In this document: piece by piece, positions 14,648 to 23,897 of the stretch
How positions within the stretch are numbered: position 1 is the stretch's first letter
How the letters are laid out: the number at the start of each line of letters is the position of its first letter
NCBI GenBank assembly: GCA_946402335.1
Contig: CAMIWE010000005.1
Span: 1 to 57,864, forward strand
Direction: 5' to 3'
From: an uncultured Lachnoclostridium sp.
GTDB taxonomy: Bacteria; Bacillota; Clostridia; Lachnospirales; Lachnospiraceae
Length of the DNA: 57,864 bases
Position numbers and translations under genes: made by a program
The notes under the pieces: generated by a model
Told to the model about the DNA's origin: nothing
Seen by the model: only the letters and a program-made list of their open reading frames with translations
Database searches by the model: none

Positions 14648-15559
14648 ATGCAATATCAATGGTATCCCGGGCATATGGCGAAAGCAAAACGCCAGATGCA
14701 GGAAGACATAAAACTGATTGACGTCGTCGTAGAGCTGGTGGATGCAAGAATCCCGCTTTCCTCGAAGAATCCCGATGTGGATGTTCTTGCGAAGGATAAG
14801 TCGAGAGTGCTCATCTTAAACAAAGCCGATATGGCTGACCCTGCGGTAACGGCTCTGTGGAAGGCGTGGTACGAGAAACGGAAGTTCTTCGTTGCGGAAG
14901 TGAATTCACGAAGCGGAAGCGGTCTCAAGGCCGTGCAGGACTGTATTAACGAAGCCTGCCGCGAGAAGATCGAGCGTGACCGCCGCAGGGGCATATTGAA
15001 CCGTCCGATCCGCGCCATGATCGTCGGCATTCCGAATGTCGGAAAGTCAACTTTCATCAATTCCTTTGCCGGAAAGGCAATTGCGAAGACCGGAAACAAG
15101 CCCGGCGTCACGAAGGGAAAGCAGTGGATCAAGCTGAATAAAAACGTGGAACTGCTCGATACGCCCGGAATCCTGTGGCCGAAGTTTGAGGCAGTGGAAG
15201 TCGGGAAACGGATATCCTGGATCGGATCCATCAATGACGATATTCTTGTTCCCGAAGAGATGGCCAACGATCTGATGGCATACATCATTTCGGAATATCC
15301 CGGGCTGTTAAACGGCAAATACGGCGTCGAGGAGGTTTCTCCTGAGGACAAGCCGGGAGCACTCCTTGATCGGATCGCGGTGAAACGCGGATGCTTGAAA
15401 AAAGGCGGCGAAACCGATACGGAACGTGCCGCAAATCTGGTGCTGGATGATTTTCGCGGCGTGAAGATCGGACGCATCAGTTTGGAACGTCCGGCATCGG
15501 ATGAGACCGATAACGCCTCGCAGAGCGAGAAGATCGGTGCAGAGAACAAAGCAGATTAA
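14648..15559 (+). CDS. rbgA: Ribosome biogenesis GTPase RbgA (YlqF)
   Basis: Circularly permuted GTPase that acts late in 50S assembly. The N-terminus MQYQWYPGHMAKAKRQM is diagnostic. G motifs appear in permuted order: G4 NKADM, then G1 GIPNVGKSTFIN, then G3 DTPG. The C-terminal ANTAR-like helical domain follows to residue ~285, with a short Glu/Asn-rich tail. It has normal length at 303 residues. The Shine-Dalgarno GGAAAGG lies just after a small hairpin. RnhB starts 20 bp after the stop, as in many Firmicutes. Confidence 0.96.
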   Translation: MQYQWYPGHMAKAKRQMQEDIKLIDVVVELVDARIPLSSKNPDVDVLAKDKSRVLILNKADMADPAVTALWKAWYEKRKFFVAEVNSRSGSGLKAVQDCINEACREKIERDRRRGILNRPIRAMIVGIPNVGKSTFINSFAGKAIAKTGNKPGVTKGKQWIKLNKNVELLDTPGILWPKFEAVEVGKRISWIGSINDDILVPEEMANDLMAYIISEYPGLLNGKYGVEEVSPEDKPGALLDRIAVKRGCLKKGGETDTERAANLVLDDFRGVKIGRISLERPASDETDNASQSEKIGAENKAD

Positions 15560-15579
15560 TACTTGAACTTGTCGGGTGA

Positions 15580-16350
15580 ATGGTTTTGGAGAATATTAAA
15601 GCTATCAAAGAACGCCTGAGCGCGGCCGGAATACAGGAACTGCCGGCATTGCTTTTACAGTACGAAAGCGATGAACGGGACGGCGTTAAGAAACTGATTC
15701 TTTCGGAGCGGAAACGAATCGCTTCCTACGAAGCGGAACTTAAGCGCATGGAAGAGATGTATCATTACGAGCGCCTGTATCCGGAAGTAAATTATATCGG
15801 CGGCATCGACGAAGTCGGAAGAGGACCTCTCGCCGGGCCGGTTGTGGCATGCTGCGTGATCCTTCCGAAGGACTGCGACATCCTTTACCTGAACGACAGC
15901 AAGCAGGTTCCCGAGAAAAAGCGGGAACAGTTATATGACGAGATTACGAAGAAGGCCGTTGCATACGGAATCGGTATTGTGAGCCATGAGGTGATTGATG
16001 AAATCAATATTCTTCAGGCAACCTATGAAGCAATGCGGCAGGCCATTGATTCGATGAAGATCAAGCCGGAGCATCTTCTGGTTGACGCCGTGAAGATTCC
16101 CGGAATCACAATCCCGCAAAGGGGCATCATCAAAGGAGACGCGAAGAGCGCGAGCATCGCGGCGGCAAGCATTGTCGCCAAGGTGACGAGAGACCGGATG
16201 ATGGTGGAGTTGGATGCGAAATATCCGGGCTACGGATTTGCAAAGAACAAAGGCTACGGCTCCGCGGAGCATATGGAAGCGCTTCGAAAGTACGGGCCGT
16301 GCGAGATTCACAGAAGGAGTTTCATCGGATCGATTATAGACGGAAATTAA
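15580..16350 (+). CDS. rnhB: Ribonuclease HII
   Basis: Cleaves RNA in RNA-DNA hybrids and starts removal of single ribonucleotides from DNA. At 256 residues it is the longer Firmicutes form, with a ~70-residue helical N-terminal extension before the catalytic core. The active-site Asp/Glu are in YIGGIDEVGRGPLAGPVV, YLNDSK and LLVDAVKIP. The conserved GDAKSASIAAASIVAKVTRDR and GYGFAKNKGYGSAEHMEAL follow. The ribosome site before ATG 15580 is weak (GTCGGGTGA), so it may rely on coupling to rbgA. RnhA is also encoded in this window. Confidence 0.95.
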   Translation: MVLENIKAIKERLSAAGIQELPALLLQYESDERDGVKKLILSERKRIASYEAELKRMEEMYHYERLYPEVNYIGGIDEVGRGPLAGPVVACCVILPKDCDILYLNDSKQVPEKKREQLYDEITKKAVAYGIGIVSHEVIDEINILQATYEAMRQAIDSMKIKPEHLLVDAVKIPGITIPQRGIIKGDAKSASIAAASIVAKVTRDRMMVELDAKYPGYGFAKNKGYGSAEHMEALRKYGPCEIHRRSFIGSIIDGN

Positions 16351-16372
16351 CGCAGCGTGGGGGCGCAGGCGT

Positions 16373-16717
16373 ATGAACGAACGAAGTGTGGGAACACGGA
16401 CGGAGGAGCGGGCATCGGAGTTTATGGCTGAGCAGGGGCTGACCGTTCTTGCGAGAAATTATCGGACAAAGGTCGGGGAAATCGACCTGATAGCCGAAAG
16501 TCCGGACGGCGTAATCGTATTTGCCGAAGTCAAATACCGCCGTTCCGACCGCTACGGGCTGCCGGAGGAGGCAGTCGGCATTCGAAAACAGGAGACAATC
16601 CGCAAAACCGCATTATGGTTTCTGCGGGAGAGGAAGCTGTCACCGGAAAGCGCGGTGCGATTTGACGTAATCGCAATGGATTCGAACGAAATCCGCTGGT
16701 ACCGGGACGCATTTTAG
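16373..16717 (+). CDS. YraN/UPF0102-family nuclease-fold protein
   Basis: A 114-residue protein with the restriction-endonuclease-like fold typical of the YraN family, normally beside rnhB. Conserved residues are GTRTEERASEFMAEQGLTVLARNYRTKVGEIDLIAESPDGVIVFAEVKYR (read in parts). They include the GEIDLI and FAEVKYR segments, equivalent to the D-ExK metal site. The tail RFDVIAMDSNEIRWYRDAF is typical. The stop is 5 bp before pgeF, so they are probably co-translated. The cellular role is unproven. Confidence 0.9.
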   Translation: MNERSVGTRTEERASEFMAEQGLTVLARNYRTKVGEIDLIAESPDGVIVFAEVKYRRSDRYGLPEEAVGIRKQETIRKTALWFLRERKLSPESAVRFDVIAMDSNEIRWYRDAF

Positions 16718-16722
16718 AGGAT

Positions 16723-17586
16723 ATGGATATCAGACTGAACCAACAATCGAAGCTGATCGTTTCCGAAGAGGCGGCCTATGTGACATTTCCGGGATGGCAC
16801 GTTCCGGCCAATGTACGATACGGGTATTCGTCGAGGCTTTTCGGGCTGAGCAAAGGCATCTATTCCTCGATGAATCTCGGATTAAACCGCGGAGACGATG
16901 CCGATACGGTACGGGCCAATTATAAGCGTATCTGCGGTGCTATCGGAATTCCCGCGGAGCGCGTCGTATTTTCCAAACAGACGCATCTTTGCAATGTAAA
17001 AAAGGTTACCGCGAAGGATGCAGGAAACGGTTTTACGAAAGAGAATTCCTTTCAGGATATTGACGCGTTGATGACCGACGAACCGGGGCTTCCGCTTGTG
17101 ATCTTTACGTCGGACTGCGTTCCGGTATTTCTGTATGACCCCGGAAAGCGTGTGATCGCGCTTGTGCATGCGGGATGGCGCGGGACCGTTTCGGGAATCG
17201 CCAGGGAAACGGTTTTTGCAATGAAGCGCGAATACGGTACGAATCCTGCGGATGTTATTGCGGCGGTCGGGCCGTCGATCTGCCGGGAATGTTTTGAAAT
17301 CGGACCGGAGGTGGCTGAGGAGTTTACGGCTGCTTTCGGCACAGAGGTTGACCGTGAAGGCGGCGTTCTGTTTCACGGAAGGGGAGACCGCTTCCATGCG
17401 GATCTTTGGAAGGCCAATGAAATCCGTCTTCTGGAGGCAGGCGTTAAGAAGGATCGCATTACGATATCGGGACTTTGCACGATGTGCCGGCCGGAGCTGT
17501 TCTTCTCGCACCGCGCGACGAACGGGCTGCGCGGAAGTAATGCAGGCTTTTTAATGTTGGACGAGGTGTGGAATGAAGAACCATGA
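16723..17586 (+). CDS. pgeF: Multicopper-polyphenol-oxidase-fold purine nucleosidase PgeF (YfiH)
   Basis: Member of the YfiH/DUF152 family. Characterised members act on adenosine and inosine (phosphorolysis, deamination), and in other contexts the family is linked to peptidoglycan editing. Family motifs are TSDCVPVFLYDP, LVHAGWRGTVSGIA and VGPSICRECFEIG. A terminal Cys/His set lies in SGLCTMCRPELFFSHRATNGLRG. At 287 residues it has normal length. It overlaps the following DUF512 gene by 14 bp. Exact substrate here unknown. Confidence 0.9.
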   Translation: MDIRLNQQSKLIVSEEAAYVTFPGWHVPANVRYGYSSRLFGLSKGIYSSMNLGLNRGDDADTVRANYKRICGAIGIPAERVVFSKQTHLCNVKKVTAKDAGNGFTKENSFQDIDALMTDEPGLPLVIFTSDCVPVFLYDPGKRVIALVHAGWRGTVSGIARETVFAMKREYGTNPADVIAAVGPSICRECFEIGPEVAEEFTAAFGTEVDREGGVLFHGRGDRFHADLWKANEIRLLEAGVKKDRITISGLCTMCRPELFFSHRATNGLRGSNAGFLMLDEVWNEEP

Positions 17587-18883
17587 GCACCGGATCGTCG
17601 ACGTACTTCCGGACGGACCGTGCGGCAATACCGGCATACAAGCCGGGGATTACCTGCTTGCGGTGAACGGCAGGACGATCATTGACATACTGGATTATCA
17701 TTTTGAGGAACTCGGGGAAGAGCTGACGCTCACAATCCGTCATGAGGACGGAACCGTCGAGGACTATGAGATTGAGAAGGACGAGGACGAGGAAATCGGT
17801 CTTGTCTATGCGGAATCACTGATGGACGATTACCGTTCATGCCGAAACCGCTGTATCTTCTGTTTCATTGACCAGATGCCCCCGGGAATGCGTGAAACGC
17901 TGTATTTCAAGGATGATGATACGCGCCTTTCCTTCCTGCAGGGCAACTACGTCACGATGACCAACGTCAGCGAGGAAGAGATTGAGCGTATATGCTATTA
18001 CAAGCTTTCGCCGATCAATGTTTCGGTCCATACGACCAACCCGGAACTCAGAAGGCGAATGCTCTGCAACCGTTTTGCGGGTGAGATTCTGACGAAGCTT
18101 GACCGCTTAAAGGAAGCGGATATTACGATGAACGGCCAGGTCGTTTTGGTAAAAGGCGTGAACGACGGCGCCGAACTGGAGCGTACGATTCACGATCTGA
18201 CCGCTTATATACCGAATATGCAGAGCTTAAGTATCGTTCCGGTAGGGCTTACGAAGTTCCGCGACAAGCTTCCGAAGCTGGAGCCGTTTGAGAAGGAAGA
18301 TGCGAAGGAAGTTCTCGGACTGATCCGCAAATGGCAGGCAATCTGCCGGGAGTATTTCGGCACCAATTTCGTCTATGCGAGTGATGAATGGTATCTTGTT
18401 GCGGAAGAGGAACTTCCCGGTGAGGACGACTATGAGGGCTATCCGCAGATCGAGAACGGTGTCGGGATGATCCGTTCCCTCGTGACGGAGGTGCATGAGG
18501 CGGTAGACCATGCGGTCGGAGACGACCGGAAACGGAATCTTACGATTGCCACCGGAAAGCTTGCCGGCCCGATGATTCGTGAATTATGCGATTATGTCCG
18601 CACGAAATTCCCGAATGTGACCGCAGATGTCAGAGTAATCCGAAACGATTTCTTCGGAGAACGGATTACGGTTTCAGGCCTTTTAACCGGAACGGACATC
18701 ATTGCCCAGCTGAAGGACGTTCCGCTCGGAGAACGGCTTATCCTTCCGCAGAATCTGTTGCGAAGCGGCGAGGACGTGCTCCTCGACGATATGACGGTCG
18801 GGGATATCGAAAAAGCGTTAAAAGTAAATATCAGAATAGCAAAATCCACGGGAAGAGATTTCCTGGACAGCTTAACAGAATAG
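17573..18883 (+). CDS. DUF512 family protein with PDZ and radical-SAM-like domains
   Basis: A 436-residue protein of the DUF512 family, typically encoded directly upstream of der in clostridia. Residues 1-~70 look like a PDZ-like domain (PDGPCGNTGIQAGDYLLAVNG). A CX3CX2C cluster follows at Cys90, Cys94 and Cys97 (CRNRCIFCF), the pattern of radical SAM 4Fe-4S proteins. The rest carries HTTNPELRRRML and the C-terminal DUF512 region (ATGKLAGPMIRELC, GLLTGTDIIAQLKDV). Function unproven; the link with Der suggests ribosome or translation work. It overlaps pgeF by 14 bp, indicating coupling. Confidence 0.9.
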   Translation: MKNHEHRIVDVLPDGPCGNTGIQAGDYLLAVNGRTIIDILDYHFEELGEELTLTIRHEDGTVEDYEIEKDEDEEIGLVYAESLMDDYRSCRNRCIFCFIDQMPPGMRETLYFKDDDTRLSFLQGNYVTMTNVSEEEIERICYYKLSPINVSVHTTNPELRRRMLCNRFAGEILTKLDRLKEADITMNGQVVLVKGVNDGAELERTIHDLTAYIPNMQSLSIVPVGLTKFRDKLPKLEPFEKEDAKEVLGLIRKWQAICREYFGTNFVYASDEWYLVAEEELPGEDDYEGYPQIENGVGMIRSLVTEVHEAVDHAVGDDRKRNLTIATGKLAGPMIRELCDYVRTKFPNVTADVRVIRNDFFGERITVSGLLTGTDIIAQLKDVPLGERLILPQNLLRSGEDVLLDDMTVGDIEKALKVNIRIAKSTGRDFLDSLTE

Positions 18884-18894
18884 GAGTGAGGCAT

Positions 18895-20223
18895 TTGAGC
18901 AAACCGATTGTTGCCGTTGTAGGCAGACCGAATGTCGGTAAATCGACGCTGTTCAACGCGCTTGCGGGCGAGAAGATCAGCATCGTGGAAGACATTCCCG
19001 GCGTAACCAGAGACCGCATTTATGCGGATGTAAGCTGGCTGAATTACCGGTTTACTTTGATTGATACCGGCGGTATTGAACCGGAATCGAAGGACGTCAT
19101 TCTCTCGCAGATGCGGGAGCAGGCGCAGGCCGCAATGGATTCGGCCGACGTGATCATTTTCCTGACCGATGTGCGGCAGGGACTGGTGGACGCCGACCAT
19201 AAAGTGGCGGATATGCTCCGCCGTTCGCATAAGCCGGTTGTGCTTGTGGTGAACAAGGTGGACAGTTTTGAAAAATTCCAGAACGACGTGTACGAGTTTT
19301 ATAATCTCGGACTCGGGGATCCGTATCCGATCTCTGCGGCTTCGCTGCTCGGGTTCGGCGACATGCTGGACCGGGTGACGGAACTGTTCCCGAAATTTGA
19401 CGGTGACGAGGAAGAGGACACGCGGCCGAAGATCGCGATCGTCGGGAAACCGAATGTCGGCAAATCCTCCATCGTAAACCGCCTTCTCGGTGAGGACCGC
19501 GTGATTGTTTCGAATATTGCCGGTACGACGCGTGACGCGATTGACACGCCCGTTAAGTATAACGGCAAGGAATATGTGCTGATTGATACGGCCGGACTTC
19601 GCCGCAAGGCAAAGGTCCACGAGGATATTGAGCGTTACAGCATCGTTCGTACCGTAAGCGCGGTAAAGCGTGCCGACGTTGTTGTCGTCGTGATTGATGC
19701 TACCGAGGGCGTAACCGAGCAGGATGCCAAAATCGCCGGAATCGCCCATAACGAAGGCAAGGGTATCATTATTGCCGTAAACAAATGGGACGCGATCGAA
19801 AAGGACGACCACACGATTTACAAGCATACCGAGGACATCCGTCAGATTCTTTCCTTTACCCCTTATGCGGAGATCCTGTTTATTTCCGCATTGAGCGGAC
19901 AGCGGCTTCCGAAGCTGTATGAGGCTGCGGAAAAGGTCATTGAGAACCAGAACAAGCGGATCGGCACCGGTGTTCTGAATGAGATCATGATGGAAGCCAC
20001 GGCGCTGCAGCAGCCGCCGAGCGATAAGGGCCGCCGGTTAAAGCTTTTCTACATTACGCAGGTGGCGGTGAAGCCGCCGACGTTCGTGATTTTCGTAAAC
20101 GATAAGGAATTGATGCATTATTCCTATGTGCGTTACCTGGAAAACCGTATCCGGGACGCCTTCGGATTTGACGGAACATCATTGAAATTCATTATTCGTG
20201 AGCGCGACGAAGAAAAGAAATAA
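18895..20223 (+). CDS. der: Double-GTPase ribosome assembly factor Der (EngA)
   Basis: Essential 50S assembly GTPase with two G domains in tandem and a C-terminal KH-like domain. The first P-loop is VGRPNVGKSTLFNALAGE, near the N-terminus. The second is VGKPNVGKSSIVNRLLGE, around residue 185. DTGG and DTAG G3 motifs and two NKxD motifs (NKVD, NKWD) are present. At 442 residues the length is typical. The best start is TTG 18895, eight bases after AGGAG. GTG 18886 is possible but overlaps the ribosome site. The frame stays open through the upstream gene, but that part is not Der. Confidence 0.96.
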   Translation: MSKPIVAVVGRPNVGKSTLFNALAGEKISIVEDIPGVTRDRIYADVSWLNYRFTLIDTGGIEPESKDVILSQMREQAQAAMDSADVIIFLTDVRQGLVDADHKVADMLRRSHKPVVLVVNKVDSFEKFQNDVYEFYNLGLGDPYPISAASLLGFGDMLDRVTELFPKFDGDEEEDTRPKIAIVGKPNVGKSSIVNRLLGEDRVIVSNIAGTTRDAIDTPVKYNGKEYVLIDTAGLRRKAKVHEDIERYSIVRTVSAVKRADVVVVVIDATEGVTEQDAKIAGIAHNEGKGIIIAVNKWDAIEKDDHTIYKHTEDIRQILSFTPYAEILFISALSGQRLPKLYEAAEKVIENQNKRIGTGVLNEIMMEATALQQPPSDKGRRLKLFYITQVAVKPPTFVIFVNDKELMHYSYVRYLENRIRDAFGFDGTSLKFIIRERDEEKK

Positions 20224-20253
20224 GAGAACTATTCAGGAAAAGAGGAAACGGTT

Positions 20254-20934
20254 ATGACGTTAGCGATTGCGTCATGCATCATTGTCGGATATTTGTTCGG
20301 ATCGATATCCACCGGATATCTTGTCGGAAGACTTCATCACTTTGATATCCGGAATTACGGAAGCGGGAACGCGGGCGCGACCAACGCGTCAAGAACCCTC
20401 GGAAAGAAAGCAGGCTTTCTGGTTCTGATCTGCGATCTTTTAAAGGTTTTGATTCCGGCATCCATTGTCCATTATGTGATCTTCGCGGGAGAGGATTACA
20501 GCACGCTGTTATGTATGATCACCGGATTTGCCGGGGTTCTCGGTCACAATTATCCGGTATGGCTCGGGTTTAAAGGCGGCAAAGGCATTTCCTCCACAGG
20601 AGGAGCGATGATCGCCACGGACAGCTGGTTCGCACTTGGAATTCCGGTATTCGTTCTGATCGTTGCAACGACCAAGTACGTTTCCCTCGGATCCATGTTC
20701 GTCGTTATCCTGTATCCGATTGTGATCGGAATTACCCGTTTCGGCGATCCCTATTATGTACCGATGCTCGTTACCGCATGTCTGTTTACGGCATCGGGCG
20801 TGTTTACGCACCGCAAGAACATTGTAAGATTATTAAACGGCACGGAAAGAAAATTCGGACAGCGCGTGGAGGTTCCCGCCGAAACCGCAGTCGCAGAGGC
20901 CGTAATTGATTCAGAAAAGGAGACACAGTCATGA
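20254..20934 (+). CDS. plsY: Acyl-phosphate:glycerol-3-phosphate acyltransferase PlsY
   Basis: Membrane enzyme that makes lysophosphatidic acid from acyl phosphate, the first step of phospholipid synthesis. About five hydrophobic helices are visible. Family motifs are GSISTGYLVGR, RNYGSGNAGATNASRTLGKKAG and WLGFKGGKGISSTGG. The C-terminal ~35 residues form an acidic tail beyond the usual end. At 226 residues it is slightly longer than most. It overlaps gpsA by 4 bp (ATGA), coupling the acyltransferase to the enzyme that supplies glycerol-3-phosphate. Confidence 0.96.
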   Translation: MTLAIASCIIVGYLFGSISTGYLVGRLHHFDIRNYGSGNAGATNASRTLGKKAGFLVLICDLLKVLIPASIVHYVIFAGEDYSTLLCMITGFAGVLGHNYPVWLGFKGGKGISSTGGAMIATDSWFALGIPVFVLIVATTKYVSLGSMFVVILYPIVIGITRFGDPYYVPMLVTACLFTASGVFTHRKNIVRLLNGTERKFGQRVEVPAETAVAEAVIDSEKETQS

Positions 20935-21944
20935 GCAGAAAAGTAAGCGTACTCGGAGCAGGTACCTGGGGTACCGCACTGGCAATCCAGCTTACGGAGA
21001 ACGGAAACGAAGTCACTCTATGGAGTAAGGTGGAGAAGGAAATCACGGCCCTTAAGGCAGACCGGAAACATATCGTAAACCTTCCCCATGTGGAGCTGCC
21101 GGATTCCGTGATTCTTACAACGGATCTGAAGGAGGCCTGTGTCGACAAGGACATCATCGTATTTGCCACAGCGTCCCCGTATATCCGCGCAACGGCGCAG
21201 TCCGTAAAGGAATTCGTTCCGGACGGACAGATTGTCGTAAATGTGGCAAAGGGAATTGAAGAAAGCACGCTGATGACGCTTACCGAAGTCATTAACGACG
21301 AGATTCCCACCGCACAGGTGGCGGTTCTTTCCGGACCGAGCCACGCGGAGGAAGTCGGCCGTGACATTCCGACAGCGATCGTTGTCGGCGCCAAGAAGAA
21401 AGAAGTTGCCATGTTGATCCAGGATACGTTCATGAACGATACGTTCCGGATCTATATCAGCCCGGACGTAACCGGCATCGAGCTCGGCGGTTCCTTAAAG
21501 AACGTTATCGCCCTTGCGGCAGGTGTAGTCGACGGACTGGAGCTTGGCGACAATACGAAGGCAGCCCTTATGACCCGCGGACTTACCGAGATCAGCCGTC
21601 TCGGCGTTGCAATGGGCGGCAATCTTGAGACCTTCCTCGGACTTTCCGGAATGGGAGATCTGATTGTTACCTGTACGAGCCTTCACAGCCGTAACCATAA
21701 TGCCGGTTATCTGATCGGAAAAGGCTACACGATGAAGGCTGCCATGGAAGAAGTTAAGCAGGTTGTCGAAGGTGTTAACTCCGCCCGGGCAGCACTTCTT
21801 CTTGCCAACAAATACCATGTAAGCATGCCGATCGTCGAGCAGATCAACGAAGTTCTCTTCGGGGACAAGACGGCGAAGGAAGCTTTGTTTGAACTGTTCG
21901 CGAGAGCACGCCAGGAAGAAATCAACTGGAGCGACGGACAGTAA
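20931..21944 (+). CDS. gpsA: Glycerol-3-phosphate dehydrogenase (NAD(P)+)
   Basis: Reduces dihydroxyacetone phosphate to sn-glycerol-3-phosphate for phospholipids. The N-terminal Rossmann motif is VLGAGTWGTALAIQL. The substrate-domain block ELGGSLKNVIALAAGVVDGLELGDNTKAALMTRGL holds the catalytic Lys, and GMGDLIVTCTSLHSRN is present. At 337 residues it is full length. Start overlap with plsY (ATGA) shows tight coupling. The SH3-domain gene follows 27 bp later. Confidence 0.97.
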   Translation: MSRKVSVLGAGTWGTALAIQLTENGNEVTLWSKVEKEITALKADRKHIVNLPHVELPDSVILTTDLKEACVDKDIIVFATASPYIRATAQSVKEFVPDGQIVVNVAKGIEESTLMTLTEVINDEIPTAQVAVLSGPSHAEEVGRDIPTAIVVGAKKKEVAMLIQDTFMNDTFRIYISPDVTGIELGGSLKNVIALAAGVVDGLELGDNTKAALMTRGLTEISRLGVAMGGNLETFLGLSGMGDLIVTCTSLHSRNHNAGYLIGKGYTMKAAMEEVKQVVEGVNSARAALLLANKYHVSMPIVEQINEVLFGDKTAKEALFELFARARQEEINWSDGQ

Positions 21945-21971
21945 CGGAACCATACAGCAGGGAAAGACAGA

Positions 21972-22790
21972 ATGAAACGTTACATTGTTGTCGGTGAGAT
22001 CGTTATAATAGCCGTTTTGATCGGGCTGATCCTTCTTGATTTCACCGGTGTCGGTCGAAAGAACCGAAAACAATTGAGTAAGATCGATCATTTGCCGCCT
22101 TCCGCGACGCCCGGGGTGGATGTCGTTTCGCAGATCGGTGATGGGGATACCGTGATCTATCACAAGAACGGCGACGAGCTTGTTCCGCCGACGCCCACGC
22201 CGACGCCTACGCCGATTCCGCCGACGCCTACACCGACGCTTACCCCGGAGGAGCAGGTAATCCAGGATGCGATTGACAAGGCGTATGCCATCTCCATTCC
22301 GGGAGGAATCGCATTTGCCAACGTTACGGATTATCTGAGTATCCGGAGGGAACCGGACGGCAATGCCGGCCGTCTCGGGCTGATGAACCCGGGGGACAGC
22401 TGCATCGTGGAATCCATTAACGGCGACTGGGCCTATGTGAAAAGCGGTTCCGTCAAAGGCTACTGCAGGGCAGACCTTCTGATCCGCGGAATGGAAGGCG
22501 AGGAATATGCGAAAGAGCATGTTGTCTATCATGCCACGATCACGGGCAATGTGAACGTGCGAAGCGAGCCTACGACACAGGAGGACAACATTATCGCTGC
22601 CCTTGAAATCGGTAAGATCGTTAAGGCAATCACGCCGGCGCTCAGAAGCAAAAACGATCCGACCACGCCGTTATTCATTCAGGTGGAACTGGAGGACGGA
22701 CGGACCGGATATATCGCAAGCAACAAAGCGGATATCACATTTTCCTGGCCGGTCGGACACGCGATTGATGATACGAAAGAACAAAAATAA
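21972..22790 (+). CDS. Membrane-anchored protein with two SH3-like domains
   Basis: A 272-residue protein with an N-terminal signal anchor (VVGEIVIIAVLIGLILLDF), a basic patch, then a Pro/Thr linker (PTPTPTPTPIPPTPTPTLTP, about residues 75-94). Two bacterial SH3 modules follow: VTDYLSIRREPDGNAGRLGLMNPGDSCIVESINGDWAYV and, more loosely, TGNVNVRSEPTTQEDNIIAALEIGKIVKA. Such domains bind peptidoglycan peptides or sugars outside the membrane. The start ATG 21972 follows GGAAAGACAG. No catalytic domain is seen. It may be co-transcribed with gpsA and the downstream uxuAB. Confidence 0.86.
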   Translation: MKRYIVVGEIVIIAVLIGLILLDFTGVGRKNRKQLSKIDHLPPSATPGVDVVSQIGDGDTVIYHKNGDELVPPTPTPTPTPIPPTPTPTLTPEEQVIQDAIDKAYAISIPGGIAFANVTDYLSIRREPDGNAGRLGLMNPGDSCIVESINGDWAYVKSGSVKGYCRADLLIRGMEGEEYAKEHVVYHATITGNVNVRSEPTTQEDNIIAALEIGKIVKAITPALRSKNDPTTPLFIQVELEDGRTGYIASNKADITFSWPVGHAIDDTKEQK

Positions 22791-22811
22791 TAAATTGAGG
22801 AGAGAAAAGTT

Positions 22812-23897
22812 ATGGACATGACACTTCGCTGGTACGGAAAGGATATGGACAGCGTAACGCTGGAGCAGATCCGTCAGATTCCCGGTGTAACCGGCGTCAT
22901 TTCATCGCTTCATAAGGTCCCCTGCGGTGTTGCATGGACTTATGAGCAGGTTAAGGAATTGAAGGATGAGGTTGAGGCTTCGGGCCTTAAACTTCTCGGC
23001 ATCGAAAGCATTAACGTGCACGAGGATATCAAGCTCGGTGCACCAACCAGGGACATGTATATCGAGAATTACTGCAAGTCCCTTGAAGCATGCGGAAAGA
23101 ATGACATTCATCTTGTATGCTATAACTTCATGCCGATTTTCGACTGGACCCGTACGGATCTTGCAATGCCGCTTCCGGACGGCTCCAATGCACTTGCTTA
23201 TGACTCCAACCTGATCGACGGAATTGATCCGAATACGATGTTTGAGCGCATGGAAAATGCCTCCGGCGGCTTTATTCTGCCGGGCTGGGAACCGGAGCGG
23301 AAGGACGAGATCAAGGAGCTGTTTGAGAAGTACAAGGGCGTTACCGCAGACGATCTGATGAACAACTTCAAGTATTTTCTGGACGGCATTATGCCGACCT
23401 GCGAAAAGTATCAGATCAAGATGGCGGTTCATCCCGACGATCCCGCATGGAGCGTTTTCGGGCTTCCGAGAATCGTTACGAGCGAGAAGGCTCTTGAGAC
23501 GATCGCATCCCTGAATCCGAGCATTTACAACGGCTTCACGCTTTGCACGGGTTCCCTTGGTTCGAACCTTGAGAACAACCTGCCGCAGGTAATCCGCAAC
23601 CCGAAGATCGCGCCGCGTATTCATTTTGCGCATCTGAGAAACATTAAGTTTGAGGCCCCCGGCGTGTTCCACGAGAGCAGCCATTTAAGCTCGGACGGAA
23701 ACTTTGATATGTACGAGATCGTAAAAGCGCTTTCCGACATAGGATTTGACGGCGTGACGAGACCGGACCACGGACGCATGATCTGGGGCGAGCAGGCAAG
23801 ACCCGGTTACGGTCTTTATGACCGTGCCCTCGGGGTGGCTTATCTGAACGGACTTTGGGAAGCAATCAAGAAGAGCGGCAAAGGAGATAAGGAATGA
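22812..23897 (+). CDS. uxuA: D-mannonate dehydratase
   Basis: Converts D-mannonate to 2-keto-3-deoxygluconate in glucuronate breakdown; Mn/Fe-dependent TIM-barrel enzyme. At 361 residues it is full length. Typical UxuA sequence includes MTLRWYGKDMDSVTLEQIRQIPGVTGVI at the N-terminus (read in parts), VCYNFMPIFDWTRTDL, MAVHPDDPAWSVFGLPRIV and the C-terminal block GVTRPDHGRMIWGEQARPGYGLYDRALGVAYLNGLWEAI. The Shine-Dalgarno is GAGGAGAGAAAAGTT. It overlaps uxuB by 4 bp. The matching UxaC and KdgK are about 22-26 kb further along. Confidence 0.96.
   Translation: MDMTLRWYGKDMDSVTLEQIRQIPGVTGVISSLHKVPCGVAWTYEQVKELKDEVEASGLKLLGIESINVHEDIKLGAPTRDMYIENYCKSLEACGKNDIHLVCYNFMPIFDWTRTDLAMPLPDGSNALAYDSNLIDGIDPNTMFERMENASGGFILPGWEPERKDEIKELFEKYKGVTADDLMNNFKYFLDGIMPTCEKYQIKMAVHPDDPAWSVFGLPRIVTSEKALETIASLNPSIYNGFTLCTGSLGSNLENNLPQVIRNPKIAPRIHFAHLRNIKFEAPGVFHESSHLSSDGNFDMYEIVKALSDIGFDGVTRPDHGRMIWGEQARPGYGLYDRALGVAYLNGLWEAIKKSGKGDKE

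Noticed and set aside
18586..18894. N-terminal extension of Der by 103 residues
   Set aside because: The extra stretch lies inside the DUF512 gene in another frame and has no family similarity; TTG 18895 has a good ribosome site.
18592..19827. 411-codon minus-strand frame opposite der
   Set aside because: It is the mirror of the strongly conserved Der coding frame; no independent motif or ribosome site was seen.
22189..22245. Tandem repeat as a non-coding element
   Set aside because: The ACGCCC/ACGCCG units encode the Pro-Thr linker of the SH3-domain protein in frame.
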